DNA of 64,000 nt from assembly GCF_034931045.1 (NCBI RefSeq), contig NZ_JAYGHH010000003.1:1-64000 (forward strand), written 5' to 3'. This stretch comes from Nodularia sp034931045 (lineage in GTDB: Bacteria; Cyanobacteriota; Cyanobacteriia; Cyanobacteriales; Nostocaceae). Position numbers and translations under genes: made by a program. Positions within the stretch are counted from its first letter, which is position 1. Every line of letters starts with the position of its first letter. Under the pieces are notes generated by a model. It searched no databases, was not told where the DNA came from, and saw only the letters and a program-made list of their open reading frames with translations. This document shows, piece after piece, positions 26,101-34,521 of the stretch.

Positions 26101-28321
26101 TAGCTTCGGCACGCTGATGCTCAATTTCTAGTTGTTTGCGTTCACTAATATCTTGCACCGTATAAGAAAATTGCGATCGCCCACTGTCAGCAATACCAAT
26201 AAATTGAACTACCATTGACAACCAGTAAGTCTGAGCCTCGGTTTGATATTCATATTCAAATTGAACTGGCTTTTGCATTTCCTGGCTTTTGCGGTAATGA
26301 AACATCCAACGTTGGATATGCTCTGGTGGAACTCCAATTTCACTAGCCCATTTGTGGTCGAGGGCTGCTGAAGAAACCCCAAAAAACTTGAGGTTGGCTG
26401 GGTTATGGTGCGTATGGAGAATGTCATTGTCTGACAATTCCACCACTCCCAAAAGCAGGGGCGAAGATTCATAGAAGATGCGGAGAATCGTTGTTTGCTC
26501 TTGGAGAGTTTTTTCCACTTGGCGTTGGACTGTCACATCCCGCAAGATGGCGCGGGTGGCAACGGGTATCCCTGCTTCCCATCGGACATTGAGACTACCT
26601 TCAAGGAGAATCCTCTGCCCTGTTTTACTTACAAAGATACTTTCCAGTCGCTCAATATGATTAATTGCTCCCGATTGCAATTTTTGGAAGATATCTTGAC
26701 AATTCGGGAGACAGTCAGGGGAAATTAGATCAAATACAGTCAAGGTGGCAAGTTCATCGCGCTGGTAGCCTAGAGTGGTGATCCATCTGTGGTTAACATA
26801 GAGAAACTTCCCATCCTGCAACGAGACGCTCTGGATCAGGTCGCTGGCATTTTCCAAGAAATCTTCGAGTTGGGCGTTAGTCTGGCGCATCTGAAGTTCG
26901 GCTTGGTTCCGTTCGGCTTCCAGGTGTTTGCGTTGGCGAATATCCCTGGCAATTTTCGATGCGCCAATTACCAAACCGTTTTCATTCCGAATGGGGGAAA
27001 TGGTTAATGCGACATCAACTGAGCTACCATCTTTGTGTAACCGTTGGGTTTCGTAGGTATCAACCAATTCTCCTCGTTGGATACGCTGATAAATCAATGC
27101 CACTTCAGGCTGTAACTCTGGCGGAATCAGCAACGTGATCTGCTGACCGATGGCCTCTGAGGCGGTATAGCCAAATAATTTTTCTGCCGCCTGATTCCAA
27201 CTGGTGATCATGCCATCAAGGGTTTTGCTCATGATCGCATCCTGGGACGATTCCACGATCGCTGCCAGTCTAAACCGTTCGTCTTGGCTTTGGCGCAGGG
27301 CAATTTCTGCTTGTTTCCGTTCGGTAATATCGATACCGGAAAAAATTAGATGCGTGATTTTTTCAGTGGGATCACGGAGGGGATTAAGGGAAAAGTCGAT
27401 GATGATGCGATCGCCTTTCCGCACCAGGATCGAAATATCAAACCGCACGGAGTTTCCTTGCTGGGCAATGGCGATCGCTTCACTAATTTGTGCTTGTGCA
27501 TCCGGTGAGTAGCTCCACCAGTAGGCATTGACAAAGGGCTTGTTAATCACATCCTCACTGGTTATGCCAGCAACAACCAGGGGAGCTTGGTTAGTCTCGA
27601 TCAACACGCCATCGTAGGTTAACACCCCCACAAAGGTAAACAGACTATCGAGAAGCTGCCGTGAAAAGGTTTCCCTTTGGTGCAGTGCTATGGCAACCTC
27701 GTTACACTCTTTCACATTGGTGAAAAGTTGCTGATCAGCCTGTTCTAGTTCCTGGGTGGAAGTGGCTACCTGTCTTGCCAAGTCTGCTTTTGCGGCTTGC
27801 AACTGTGCCAACAAGTCTGCTTGATAAATGGCGATGCCCAGATGAACGGCAATTTGCTGCAACCCCTCCATTTCTTTCTCTGTCCACGGGCGAGGAGCCT
27901 GACAGTTATGGGCAATCAGCAAGCCCCAAAGCTGGGATGCACAAAGCACTGGAAACACTCCCCCAAATTCGTCATCACCGGGGGTGAGATTGGCAGCAGC
28001 AACATCGGCGATCGCGCTGATCTGTTTCTCTTGATAGGGTTCTAGCCAGGAGGAATCATGCACCACCCGATGCAGTAATGACCACTGGGGGTCAGAAATG
28101 GCTTCCACTACCACTTGACCGCTTTTTCCATCTGGGTCAAATTGGTATAGTAGCACGCGATCGCATTTTAAAAGCTGATACACTTGATCAGCAGTGGTTT
28201 GTAAAATCGTTTCCAGGTCTAAAGATTGACGGATTTGGAAGGCAATCGTCGCTACTAGGTTTCCCCAATTCAAATCAACTGAAATCACACTGCTATTTTG
28301 ATAATCAATATCGGGATTCAA
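23119..28321 (-). CDS. multi-PAS/GAF diguanylate cyclase (25-N gap inside)
   Basis: About 1,730 residues, split only by a 25-N gap that also breaks the frame. Order: phytochrome-like GAF (~18-175, ending LIAHNCQAPRPW), coiled coil, about nine PAS/PAC units each ending in a DIT/DIS-ERK/Q-type linker, a second GAF (with a Cys-rich stretch, FHPKECWALRRG), and a C-terminal GGDEF domain. The cyclase site reads RYGGEEM, and an RGSD product-inhibition site lies five residues before it, so feedback by c-di-GMP is expected. The usual bilin Cys-His is missing from the first GAF (NLTPGDDEFG), so bilin photosensing by that domain is unlikely. No membrane helix: a cytosolic sensor of unknown signals. Confidence 0.88.
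25766..25790. other. assembly gap (N run)
   Basis: 25 Ns inside the fifth PAS domain of the diguanylate cyclase. The length is probably nominal, since the flanking frames do not match across it. Confidence 1.
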
Positions 28322-28633
28322 CTATTGTTTTGCTCCTGTCATCTTCAGAGGAAAAACCACAGCATTCAGTTCCTTTCTCCTGCTTTAGAGGTTTTCAGGT
28401 TCTTCCGTACCTGTTATGCTAGATCCCTATGCAAATAAGCTTTAAACCCTTGTTGGGCAATAATAACAGGCTTTAGTATTAATAAGTCTTGGCTGACGCT
28501 TAAATTGAGGATCTAACCGTCTGTAACCCTTGATTTTCAAGGGAAATTCTAAGATTCAATTAAAAGTTAAACATAACACATACCAAAATAAACGATTTGA
28601 ATAGTACTTAATACTCATTAAATATTTATTTAC

Positions 28634-28700
28634 AGTAACCGTCAAGGAGGAGAGGGCGTTCTTAATTCCTGAAAACCTTGAAATGGTGATAAATTCAAGA
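28634..28700 (+). repeat. dispersed repeat family B (CAACCGCCAAGG type), copy 1
   Basis: AGTAACCGTCAAGGAGG followed by GTTCTTAATTCCTGAAAACCTTGA matches 57539-57590 (AGCAACCGCCAAGGAGG ... GATTGCTGAAAGCCTTGA) with a few changes. A shorter copy is at 34378-34408. Confidence 0.6.
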
Positions 28701-28811
28701 TATTCTCAATTACAACAATAATTTTCATCACCCTGCCCCTACTTGGTTTCTACTTAGCCCTTGGGTATCGCTCAGGCGATCGCCATGAGATTTCGGTCTA
28801 ATTAGGGCTTA

Positions 28812-28912
28812 TTAAATAAATCAGAAAATTTGGGGATGACAGATGCCTGTTCCCTGCCTCCACGACAAAACTTTTCTGCCTAACGGCACGCTACGCGAAC
28901 AGCAAACCCTAA
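28812..28912 (+). repeat. dispersed repeat family A, copy 2
   Basis: Contains TCAGAAAATTTGGGGATGAC, GCCTCCACGACAAAACTTTT and CGGCACGCTACGCGAACAGC. Inverted relative to 20985-21071; the right half matches 32205-32275. Confidence 0.7.
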
Positions 28913-28921
28913 TACTGACAA

Positions 28922-28946
28922 GAAAATACCCTGCTGACAGCAGGGT
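28922..28946 (-). terminator. Rho-independent terminator of the 28970-29287 gene
   Basis: On the minus strand ACCCTGCTG-T-CAGCAGGGT forms a 9-bp GC-rich stem with a minimal loop, followed by ATTTTCTT. It lies 24 bp past the stop codon. Confidence 0.75.
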
Positions 28947-28969
28947 GTCAAAATTATAATTTAGTTAAA

Positions 28970-29287
28970 TCAACTAGTGGCTTGTACTGGTTGTTGCTGA
29001 GAAATATTTCCAGGTATAGGTTCAGTCTTGGTAGCTGGAGATGTCGCTCGGACTTCAATATGATTGAATAACGTAGTGACGAATGCAAACAATAAAAATG
29101 GCAGTGATAACAGAACTATCAGACCCACAGTTGCTAAAGCATACACAGGCCGTTTAGCACCCATCAATGCCAAAGCAGATGCCAAACTGAGAGTGATTGT
29201 TATTAACCAAACTATTATTTGACCGTAGATGTCACCAAAGGTCAATGTACAGACAAACTGGTATTTTTGAGTATTATTCTGGTTCAT
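28970..29287 (-). CDS. two-helix membrane protein
   Basis: 105 residues. Two hydrophobic segments (~25-45, IIVWLITITLSLASALALMG, and ~51-75, ALATVGLIVLLSLPFLLFAF) joined by a short basic turn (AKRPVY), then a polar tail rich in Thr, Pro and Gln. No family recognised. It has its own strong terminator, supporting a real transcript. Function unknown. Confidence 0.65.
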   Translation of the reverse strand: MNQNNTQKYQFVCTLTFGDIYGQIIVWLITITLSLASALALMGAKRPVYALATVGLIVLLSLPFLLFAFVTTLFNHIEVRATSPATKTEPIPGNISQQQPVQATS

Positions 29288-30121
29288 ATTTTATATTTGC
29301 TTCAAGTATCTCCTATAGGTTCTACGTTAAAGCTATGTTTGACTTGCCGCCAATTTCTCAATATTTTGGCAAATTTTGTAATTTTACTTAACAGTTTTTG
29401 TATTGACAAAGCCGAAATTAATTCTTGTCACTGTTCGAGATCATGCTGAGTTGTGTTTTTTATGTGCTTAATAATATAGTAAATTCCAGGTATACGGAGT
29501 TTTATATGGCTTACGCCACGCAAGCTATCAAAATTCAAATAGGAGTCCTATACTTGTGCTTTGGTTTGAATTATGGTAGTGATTTCTGAAATTGACAAAA
29601 TTTAGATTAGTTTGTACTTATCAAAGGATATGGTGCAGTTAATTAAATAATATCTAGTAGCAGTTTTGTAGCAAAAAGGACATTTTTTTTGATACCAAGG
29701 CACTAATATTAATTAAAGTTAGGTAATGAATATAAATTAATTCTAGCTGGAGTCAAGGTTACACCTGTTCTAGTTAGCAAAATTACAAATTAAACTACTG
29801 GTCAGTTTCTGAACTACGAATTGAAATCATATATAGGGGATCGCTACTTTCAAAACCAACAATTAATAAGTATAAGTTAATGGAACACCATTTTTATATT
29901 TTCTTTGTTATTTTGTATTTAACGGGACAGTTATTCGTTATCTAGTGAGCTTAAATATAAAGTAAGTGAACTATTTACCAGCAATTTCTATGCAAATTAA
30001 TCACTTTGTGCTTTTGCTCGTTCCAGTCATCAGCACAAGATAAATGACAGACATAGATTGCATGGTAAAGCTCTAAATTGGCAAATAGTTTATCAATACA
30101 AGGAAGACCTTGCTTAGAACT
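29288..30121. other. long AT-rich intergenic region
   Basis: About 830 bp without a convincing gene or RNA. It includes a GGCTTACGCCACGCAAGCTAT repeat at 29507-29527 (relative at 57650-57668, inverted) and the palindrome ATAGGAGTCCTAT at 29539-29551 (also at 41170-41182). The rest is AT-rich and featureless to me. Confidence 0.5.
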
Positions 30122-30487
30122 ATGCTTAAGACAAATAATCAACATATTATCCTACCTGCTTTTATCAAACCCGCAGAAGTAGAAGCCACGCATCAAGCGG
30201 GTAGAAAAAATAAATTTACTCTGCCTAAATTCGACTTACTGCAACCATTACGTAAAAAACTAGACAATCTTGAAATTCAAAATCGTGACTTTGCTCACTT
30301 TATTGCGAAATTGATTCCGGCGCAGTGTCCTTTCGAGCGTGATATTATCCTATTCGGTCGAAAAATAGCCCACATTCCGGCTTTGTGTCAGCTGAATCCA
30401 CTTTATGATCAATTTGTCGGCTTGCGTTTTCGGGCATTGTGTTATTTAGTAGATAAATGTGGAGAAGACATCCAGAACTACTGCTAA
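30122..30487 (+). CDS. Mo-dependent nitrogenase C-terminal domain protein
   Basis: 121 residues from the ATG at 30122 (a TTG at 30110, closer to AGGAAG, is possible). Matches the stand-alone Mo-nitrogenase C-terminal family: LRKKLDNLEIQNRDFAHFIA, KLIPAQCPFERDI, FGRKIAHIPALCQLNPLYDQ, RFRALCYL. Several conserved Cys and His could bind metal. Found widely in cyanobacteria, mostly diazotrophs; role unproven. A cupin gene follows 22 bp downstream on the same strand. Confidence 0.85.
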   Translation: MLKTNNQHIILPAFIKPAEVEATHQAGRKNKFTLPKFDLLQPLRKKLDNLEIQNRDFAHFIAKLIPAQCPFERDIILFGRKIAHIPALCQLNPLYDQFVGLRFRALCYLVDKCGEDIQNYC

Positions 30488-30509
30488 ATCCTAACTGAGA
30501 AAACATAGC

Positions 30510-30782
30510 ATGGAAATTAAAATTGAGCATCAACCGAGTGCAGAACATCTTAAGGAGTTAGGTGTTTTCCAATGGGCAATTTGGCAGAAAGAAATATCCA
30601 AATTTCCCTGGACTTATGATACTCAAGAAACTTGTTATTTTTTGTTAGGTGATGTCGTTGTTACGCCTGATGGTGGACAACCAGTGCAGATGGGTAAAGG
30701 TGATTTAGTCACGTTTCCTGCTGGTATGTCTTGTACATGGGAAATCACAAGCGACGTGAAAAAACATTATTGTTTTGATTAA
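30510..30782 (+). CDS. small cupin-domain protein
   Basis: 90 residues, a single cupin barrel of the DUF861/EutQ-like type: FPWTYDTQETCYFLLGDVVV, then GGQPVQMGKGDLVTFPAGMSCTWEI. The usual metal histidines are mostly replaced (E in QETCYFL retained), as is common in this subfamily. Substrate unknown. 22 bp downstream of the nitrogenase-domain gene and probably co-transcribed. Confidence 0.85.
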   Translation: MEIKIEHQPSAEHLKELGVFQWAIWQKEISKFPWTYDTQETCYFLLGDVVVTPDGGQPVQMGKGDLVTFPAGMSCTWEITSDVKKHYCFD

Positions 30783-30946
30783 GTAAGTGGGCGTAAATAA
30801 AGTTAACTGGTGGGGGTCGTCCTTTGTCATTGGTCATTGGTCAGGATTTTTTCCCTGCTTACTTTTCGTAATATAGTTTGGTTTTTTCCTACCTACCTAC
30901 TCAATCAAGTGTCAAGCATCATATAGTAAAACTGAATCGCTCGTTA

Positions 30947-30967
30947 AGAGCAGACTTTATCTGCTCT
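30947..30967. terminator. hairpin downstream of histidine phosphatase gene
   Basis: AGAGCAGA (30947-30954) and TCTGCTCT (30960-30967) form a perfect 8-bp stem with a 5-base loop, 25 bp past the minus-strand stop. The T-run is weak, so termination is probable but not certain; it could serve the + strand cupin transcript too. Confidence 0.5.
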
Positions 30968-30991
30968 ATTTGGAGTGGTTAAACACTAGTT

Positions 30992-31732
30992 TTACTCTAA
31001 TTTTTCCCATTCTTCGGGAAGCATATTGGCAATCAGTTCAAAACCACCTTTGCCATCAGGCTTAACAACGTAAGCCATACCCTGTGGGTCTGGATAAATA
31101 CCTGTTGCGGCTTCAAACAAATCATCATGACCAACAATGATAGTATTAGTTCCTGTTGTTGGTACAGTAGTTAACATAGGTGTTAGCTGGGCTTTCATCT
31201 GAGCCGTTTGTTCGGGGGTATAGTCTTCAGCCTTGGGAAAGTTGAGGTCAGCATTTTTTTCGTATTTCCCAAAAGCTAAATCTGCTGTCTGCCAAGCCCG
31301 ACAATACTGGCTAGAAATCACTTTATCAAAAGGAATAGCAGACTTGCGAAATCCTTCCCCAATAGTTCTCGCTTGTTTCCATCCTATTTCACTCAGCATC
31401 CGTTGAGTTGAACAATCACCCATCACCGCTTCTAGTTGGTCAGCATAATCTTTTTCTGTTTGGGTATGGCGAAGATAAATTACATGACCCCCTTGTTTTA
31501 AAGCATTTAGAAGGGCTTGACCACTGAGTTTATCCTGAAAATCCGCATTGGCTTGTTCTCCCGCACTGATTTTTTCCTCACTTGCTACAGGTTGAGCAGT
31601 AGTTTCAGGTGTCTTTGTGCTATCACTTGTGGGTTCACTAGGAGTAGAATCACATCCAGTCAAACCTAAGACCGCAGTCAATAGATATCCACCCACAAAC
31701 ACATAATATTTACTTTGTAACTGTTTAAACAT
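30992..31732 (-). CDS. histidine phosphatase family lipoprotein
   Basis: 246 residues from the ATG at 31732. Lipoprotein signal with lipobox LTGC (~27-30), then a Ser/Thr/Pro/Glu linker. The phosphatase domain begins HVIYLRHTQTE (catalytic His in RHTQ, where RHG is more usual), with MLSEIGWKQARTIGEGF, VISSQYCRAWQTA and the second catalytic IIVGHDD. Branch-2-like phosphomonoesterase, probably anchored on the periplasmic side. Substrate unknown. Confidence 0.85.
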   Translation of the reverse strand: MFKQLQSKYYVFVGGYLLTAVLGLTGCDSTPSEPTSDSTKTPETTAQPVASEEKISAGEQANADFQDKLSGQALLNALKQGGHVIYLRHTQTEKDYADQLEAVMGDCSTQRMLSEIGWKQARTIGEGFRKSAIPFDKVISSQYCRAWQTADLAFGKYEKNADLNFPKAEDYTPEQTAQMKAQLTPMLTTVPTTGTNTIIVGHDDLFEAATGIYPDPQGMAYVVKPDGKGGFELIANMLPEEWEKLE

Positions 31733-31993
31733 TTTAGGCTTAGTAAAAATTGAGAATATCAATAAATAATATCAGCAATTGTACCAGATAAGAAATATTC
31801 TCAATAAAATATGTAAAAATTTGAATAAGAGGATGTTTGTAAGGTCTTCATTGCTAACTTTAAAGAGCTTGTTTTCTGGTATTAGGTTAGAACCCAAATA
31901 CTGAAAAATTTAAGTATAAAAATTGATAATAGAGAATGAACAGCCTCTGAATAAGTTGGAGAAAATAAAGCTAAAAATATTGTAACTTAGCTC

Positions 31994-32019
31994 GTAGTAA
32001 GGGCTTTAGTCCTGACTAC
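31994..32019. repeat. GTAGTaAGGgCT hairpin repeat
   Basis: GTAGTAAGGGCT and AGTCCTGACTAC form a 12-bp stem with two mismatches; a frequent cyanobacterial interspersed hairpin. Confidence 0.55.
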
Positions 32020-32204
32020 AAACCTTTATTATTGGCGACGACCTACTTAGGGCTGGCCGAATAAAAGTAAAACCGTTATCCATCAAGGGTTTAAGGAACC
32101 TGAAAAATTAAAAAGGTGCAAGGAATCAGACTTGTGAAGATGAAAAATTATGCATTAATTGATTGCATATTCAGATATTTTCACCAAGATAAATCCTCAA
32201 AACC

Positions 32205-32275
32205 CCGTTCCCCGTTCCCTATCCTCACAAACAACTTTTATGCCTAACGGCACACTACGCGAACAGCAAGCCCTA
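32205..32275 (+). repeat. dispersed repeat family A, copy 3 (partial)
   Basis: Shares CGTTCCCTATCCTC-like sequence and ATGCCTAACGGCACACTACG / CGAACAGCAAGCCCTA with the copy at 28812-28912. Confidence 0.6.
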
Positions 32276-32402
32276 CTTAGCAATACTGCAATAGGGGGTA
32301 AAATTTTGGCATGAATGGAGGAATAAAAGTACAGATGAAGTAGTCCAGGAATTTTTTAAAATGCTAGAAATTGGATATTCCTAAACTAAATTTTTCTGCA
32401 AA

Positions 32403-33149
32403 ATGCAACTACATTTAAGCACTTGGACAGAAGTTGAAGCTTATTTACAAAAATCACGGGGTATTATTCTCCCCATTGGTTCTACAGAACAACATGGCCC
32501 CACAGGTTTAATTGGAACTGATGCGATTTGTGCAGAAGCGATCGCACGTGGTGTAGGTGAAGCAACACAGGCACTCATTGGCCCTACAATCAATGTGGGC
32601 ATGGCATTACATCATACTGCTTTTCCTGGCACAATAAGTCTGCGTCCCAGTACGATGATTCAGGTAGTACGAGATTACATCACTTGTTTAAGCAAAGCTG
32701 GTTTTGCCAAATTCTACTTTATCAATGGACACGGTGGTAATATTGCCACCCTCAAAGCTGCTTTTTCGGAAACTTACGCACATTTGGAAGATTTGCAGAT
32801 TGTCAACGCCCAACAGATACAATGTCAAGTAGCTAACTGGTTTATGTGCAGTTCTGTATATAAACTAGCTAAAGAATTATATGGCGACCAAGAAGGCTCT
32901 CACGCGACACCCAGTGAAGTCGCCCTTACCCAGTATATTTATCCAGAGTCAATCAAACAAGCACCCCTTTCTCCAGACGTTGCCAGTGGACACAAAATTT
33001 ATAGTGCAACCGACTTCCGCAAACGTTACCCAGATGGACGCATGGGTTCAAATCCGGTTTTAGCAACACCAGAACACGGTCAGCAATTTTATGATTTAGC
33101 AGTGAAAGAACTCAGCAATGGGTATTTAGAATTCTTGAACGCAGAATAG
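32403..33149 (+). CDS. creatininase-family amidohydrolase
   Basis: 248 residues, full length. Metal-site motifs of the family: LPIGSTEQHGPTGLIGTDAI (Glu, His, Asp), MALHHTAFPGTISL, FINGHGGN and the later EGSHATPSEV. These enzymes hydrolyse cyclic amides or formamides at a binuclear Zn/Mn site; members also act in peptide-cofactor maturation (MftE). No partner genes are near, so the substrate cannot be told. Confidence 0.9.
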   Translation: MQLHLSTWTEVEAYLQKSRGIILPIGSTEQHGPTGLIGTDAICAEAIARGVGEATQALIGPTINVGMALHHTAFPGTISLRPSTMIQVVRDYITCLSKAGFAKFYFINGHGGNIATLKAAFSETYAHLEDLQIVNAQQIQCQVANWFMCSSVYKLAKELYGDQEGSHATPSEVALTQYIYPESIKQAPLSPDVASGHKIYSATDFRKRYPDGRMGSNPVLATPEHGQQFYDLAVKELSNGYLEFLNAE

Positions 33150-33278
33150 AAATACTGTAGTCCGATAATCAAATCCGGAATTTTTCAGAGGGCAATTGTA
33201 TTAAAGTATGACAAAATACCCTTTGGGTGGTAGCTGAAAACCTCTATCAAGTTGCTTAATGAGGGTAAATACTACAAT

Positions 33279-34280
33279 ATGTCTACAAACAGCAAAAATC
33301 GAGAAATACTCATACTGGTGCTGGCTCTACTGCTCACTGGTGGAGTTTTAGGATTAGGTTTGTGGTACTTCAAATTATTGCCTGGACTAATACCAAGTTC
33401 TATAGAACCCAATCAGAATACCTCGCAATCTTTAAATAATGATCAACCTTCTGGGTCTGAACCTATTCCAGTTCAAGGTTTTGATGTAGGAAGTTTAGAT
33501 GCAAGTTTACCAAACCCAACAGTTTTAAGCATTGATGGCAGTGTAACTATAGTTACTCTAGTTAAGCAGTTTCAGATTGCCTATAATTTTTTAAATCCTA
33601 ATTTACCCACAACTTACGGGATACCTGATGGTAAACCTAATGGCACTAATGCGGGATTAAAAAACCTGATTGATGGCAAAGCATTAATGGCTGCTAGTTC
33701 ACGTCCCCTGAATGGTAGCGAATTGTCAGCAGGAATTGTGGGAGTACCTATTGCCCGTGATGCTTTAGCTGTGGCTGTAGGGATTAATAACCCATACAAA
33801 GGGGGATTAACTGTAGAACAGTTGCGTTTAATTTTTCTCGGACAAATCACCAACTGGTCGGAAGTGGGTGGGCCGAATCTGCCGATAAAGGTGATTAACC
33901 GTTCTCGTGACAGTGGGACTCATTCTTTCTTTCAGGAGGCGATACTTTCTGGTAAACCTTTTGCACCGGATGGCGATAACTTTACTACGGTGGAGAAGGA
34001 TGAAACTACGCCAATCTTACGGGCTTTAGGTAATGATGGTATTAGCTACAGTACTGTGACGCAGATTGAAAATCAACAAACTGTCCGTATTATTCCTATT
34101 AATGGCATATCTCCCACAGATAAAGCTTTAGTGAAAAATGGTACTTACCCGATTAGTCGCGTTGTTTATTTAGCAGTACCATCTAAAACTAGTCCAGCCG
34201 TTAAGCAATTTGTGGAGTTGGCTTTATCTCCTCCAGGACAACAGGCTGTTGAACGGGCGGGTTTTATTCCTTTGCAGTAG
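33279..34280 (+). CDS. PstS-like periplasmic substrate-binding protein
   Basis: 333 residues from the ATG at 33279 (a TTG at 33252 adds nine polar residues). An N-terminal membrane anchor (~8-30, LILVLALLLTGGVLGLGLWYF) and an Asn/Ser/Pro linker precede the type II binding-protein fold: LSIDGSVTIVTLVKQF, AASSRPLN, DALAVAVGINNPY, LTVEQLRLIFLGQITNWSEV, NRSRDSGTHSFFQEAIL. This is the phosphate-binding (PstS) pattern. No pst transporter genes adjoin it, so it may act as an orphan phosphate sensor or scavenger. Confidence 0.85.
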   Translation: MSTNSKNREILILVLALLLTGGVLGLGLWYFKLLPGLIPSSIEPNQNTSQSLNNDQPSGSEPIPVQGFDVGSLDASLPNPTVLSIDGSVTIVTLVKQFQIAYNFLNPNLPTTYGIPDGKPNGTNAGLKNLIDGKALMAASSRPLNGSELSAGIVGVPIARDALAVAVGINNPYKGGLTVEQLRLIFLGQITNWSEVGGPNLPIKVINRSRDSGTHSFFQEAILSGKPFAPDGDNFTTVEKDETTPILRALGNDGISYSTVTQIENQQTVRIIPINGISPTDKALVKNGTYPISRVVYLAVPSKTSPAVKQFVELALSPPGQQAVERAGFIPLQ

Positions 34281-34290
34281 GAGTGGGTAG

Positions 34291-34345
34291 GGGCGGGTTT
34301 AGGGAGTGATTCTGTGATTTGTCGAAATTCCTCATCAACCCGCCC
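34291..34345. repeat. GGGCGGGTT/AACCCGCCC inverted repeat
   Basis: GGGCGGGTT near 34292 and AACCCGCCC near 34337 form a 9-bp stem with a ~38-base loop; downstream of the PstS-like gene. Dispersed-repeat type, possible weak terminator. Confidence 0.5.
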
Positions 34346-34377
34346 GTACAGGAGTGAAAAGTGGGAAAATTTACCTT

Positions 34378-34408
34378 TATAGCAACCGCCAAGGTGTTTA
34401 GGACATGG
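34378..34408 (+). repeat. dispersed repeat family B, short copy
   Basis: ATAGCAACCGCCAAGGTG then TTAGGACATGG, matching the start of the copy at 57539-57590. Confidence 0.55.
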
Positions 34409-34440
34409 CAAAATTCTAAAACCTATTCACAGGAAGTATT

Positions 34441-34482
34441 TGAATTTTGAATTTTGAATTTTGAATTTTGAATTTTGAATTT
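34441..34482. repeat. tandem heptamer TGAATTT x6
   Basis: Six perfect head-to-tail copies of TGAATTT. Typical short tandemly repeated element of heterocystous cyanobacteria; copy number likely variable. Not a CRISPR (no spacers). Confidence 0.9.
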
Positions 34483-34521
34483 TGCTATATCTGCCTCATT
34501 TTCCCACTCCTTGGGAATTAA

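Larger units (their letters stand above)
28322..28969. other. intergenic region with repeats and terminator
   Basis: 648 bp without a gene. Holds a family B repeat (28634-28700), a family A repeat (28812-28912) and the terminator of the gene to the right. The promoter of the diguanylate cyclase should lie near its left end. Confidence 0.5.
31733..32402. other. divergent intergenic region with repeats
   Basis: 670 bp. Includes a hairpin repeat (31994-32019) and family A repeat copy 3 (32205-32275). No gene or RNA recognised. Confidence 0.5.

Noticed and set aside
23119..28321. Two separate PAS-domain proteins (25875-23119 and 28321-25736)
   Set aside because: They are one gene split by a 25-N gap inside a PAS domain; the halves complete that domain.
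33279..34280. PstS-like gene as part of a pst phosphate-transport operon
   Set aside because: No pstC, pstA or pstB gene lies on either side.
34441..34482. Possible CRISPR-like array in the heptamer repeats (also 37998-38053)
   Set aside because: Units are 7 bp and directly adjoining with no spacers, and no cas genes are present.
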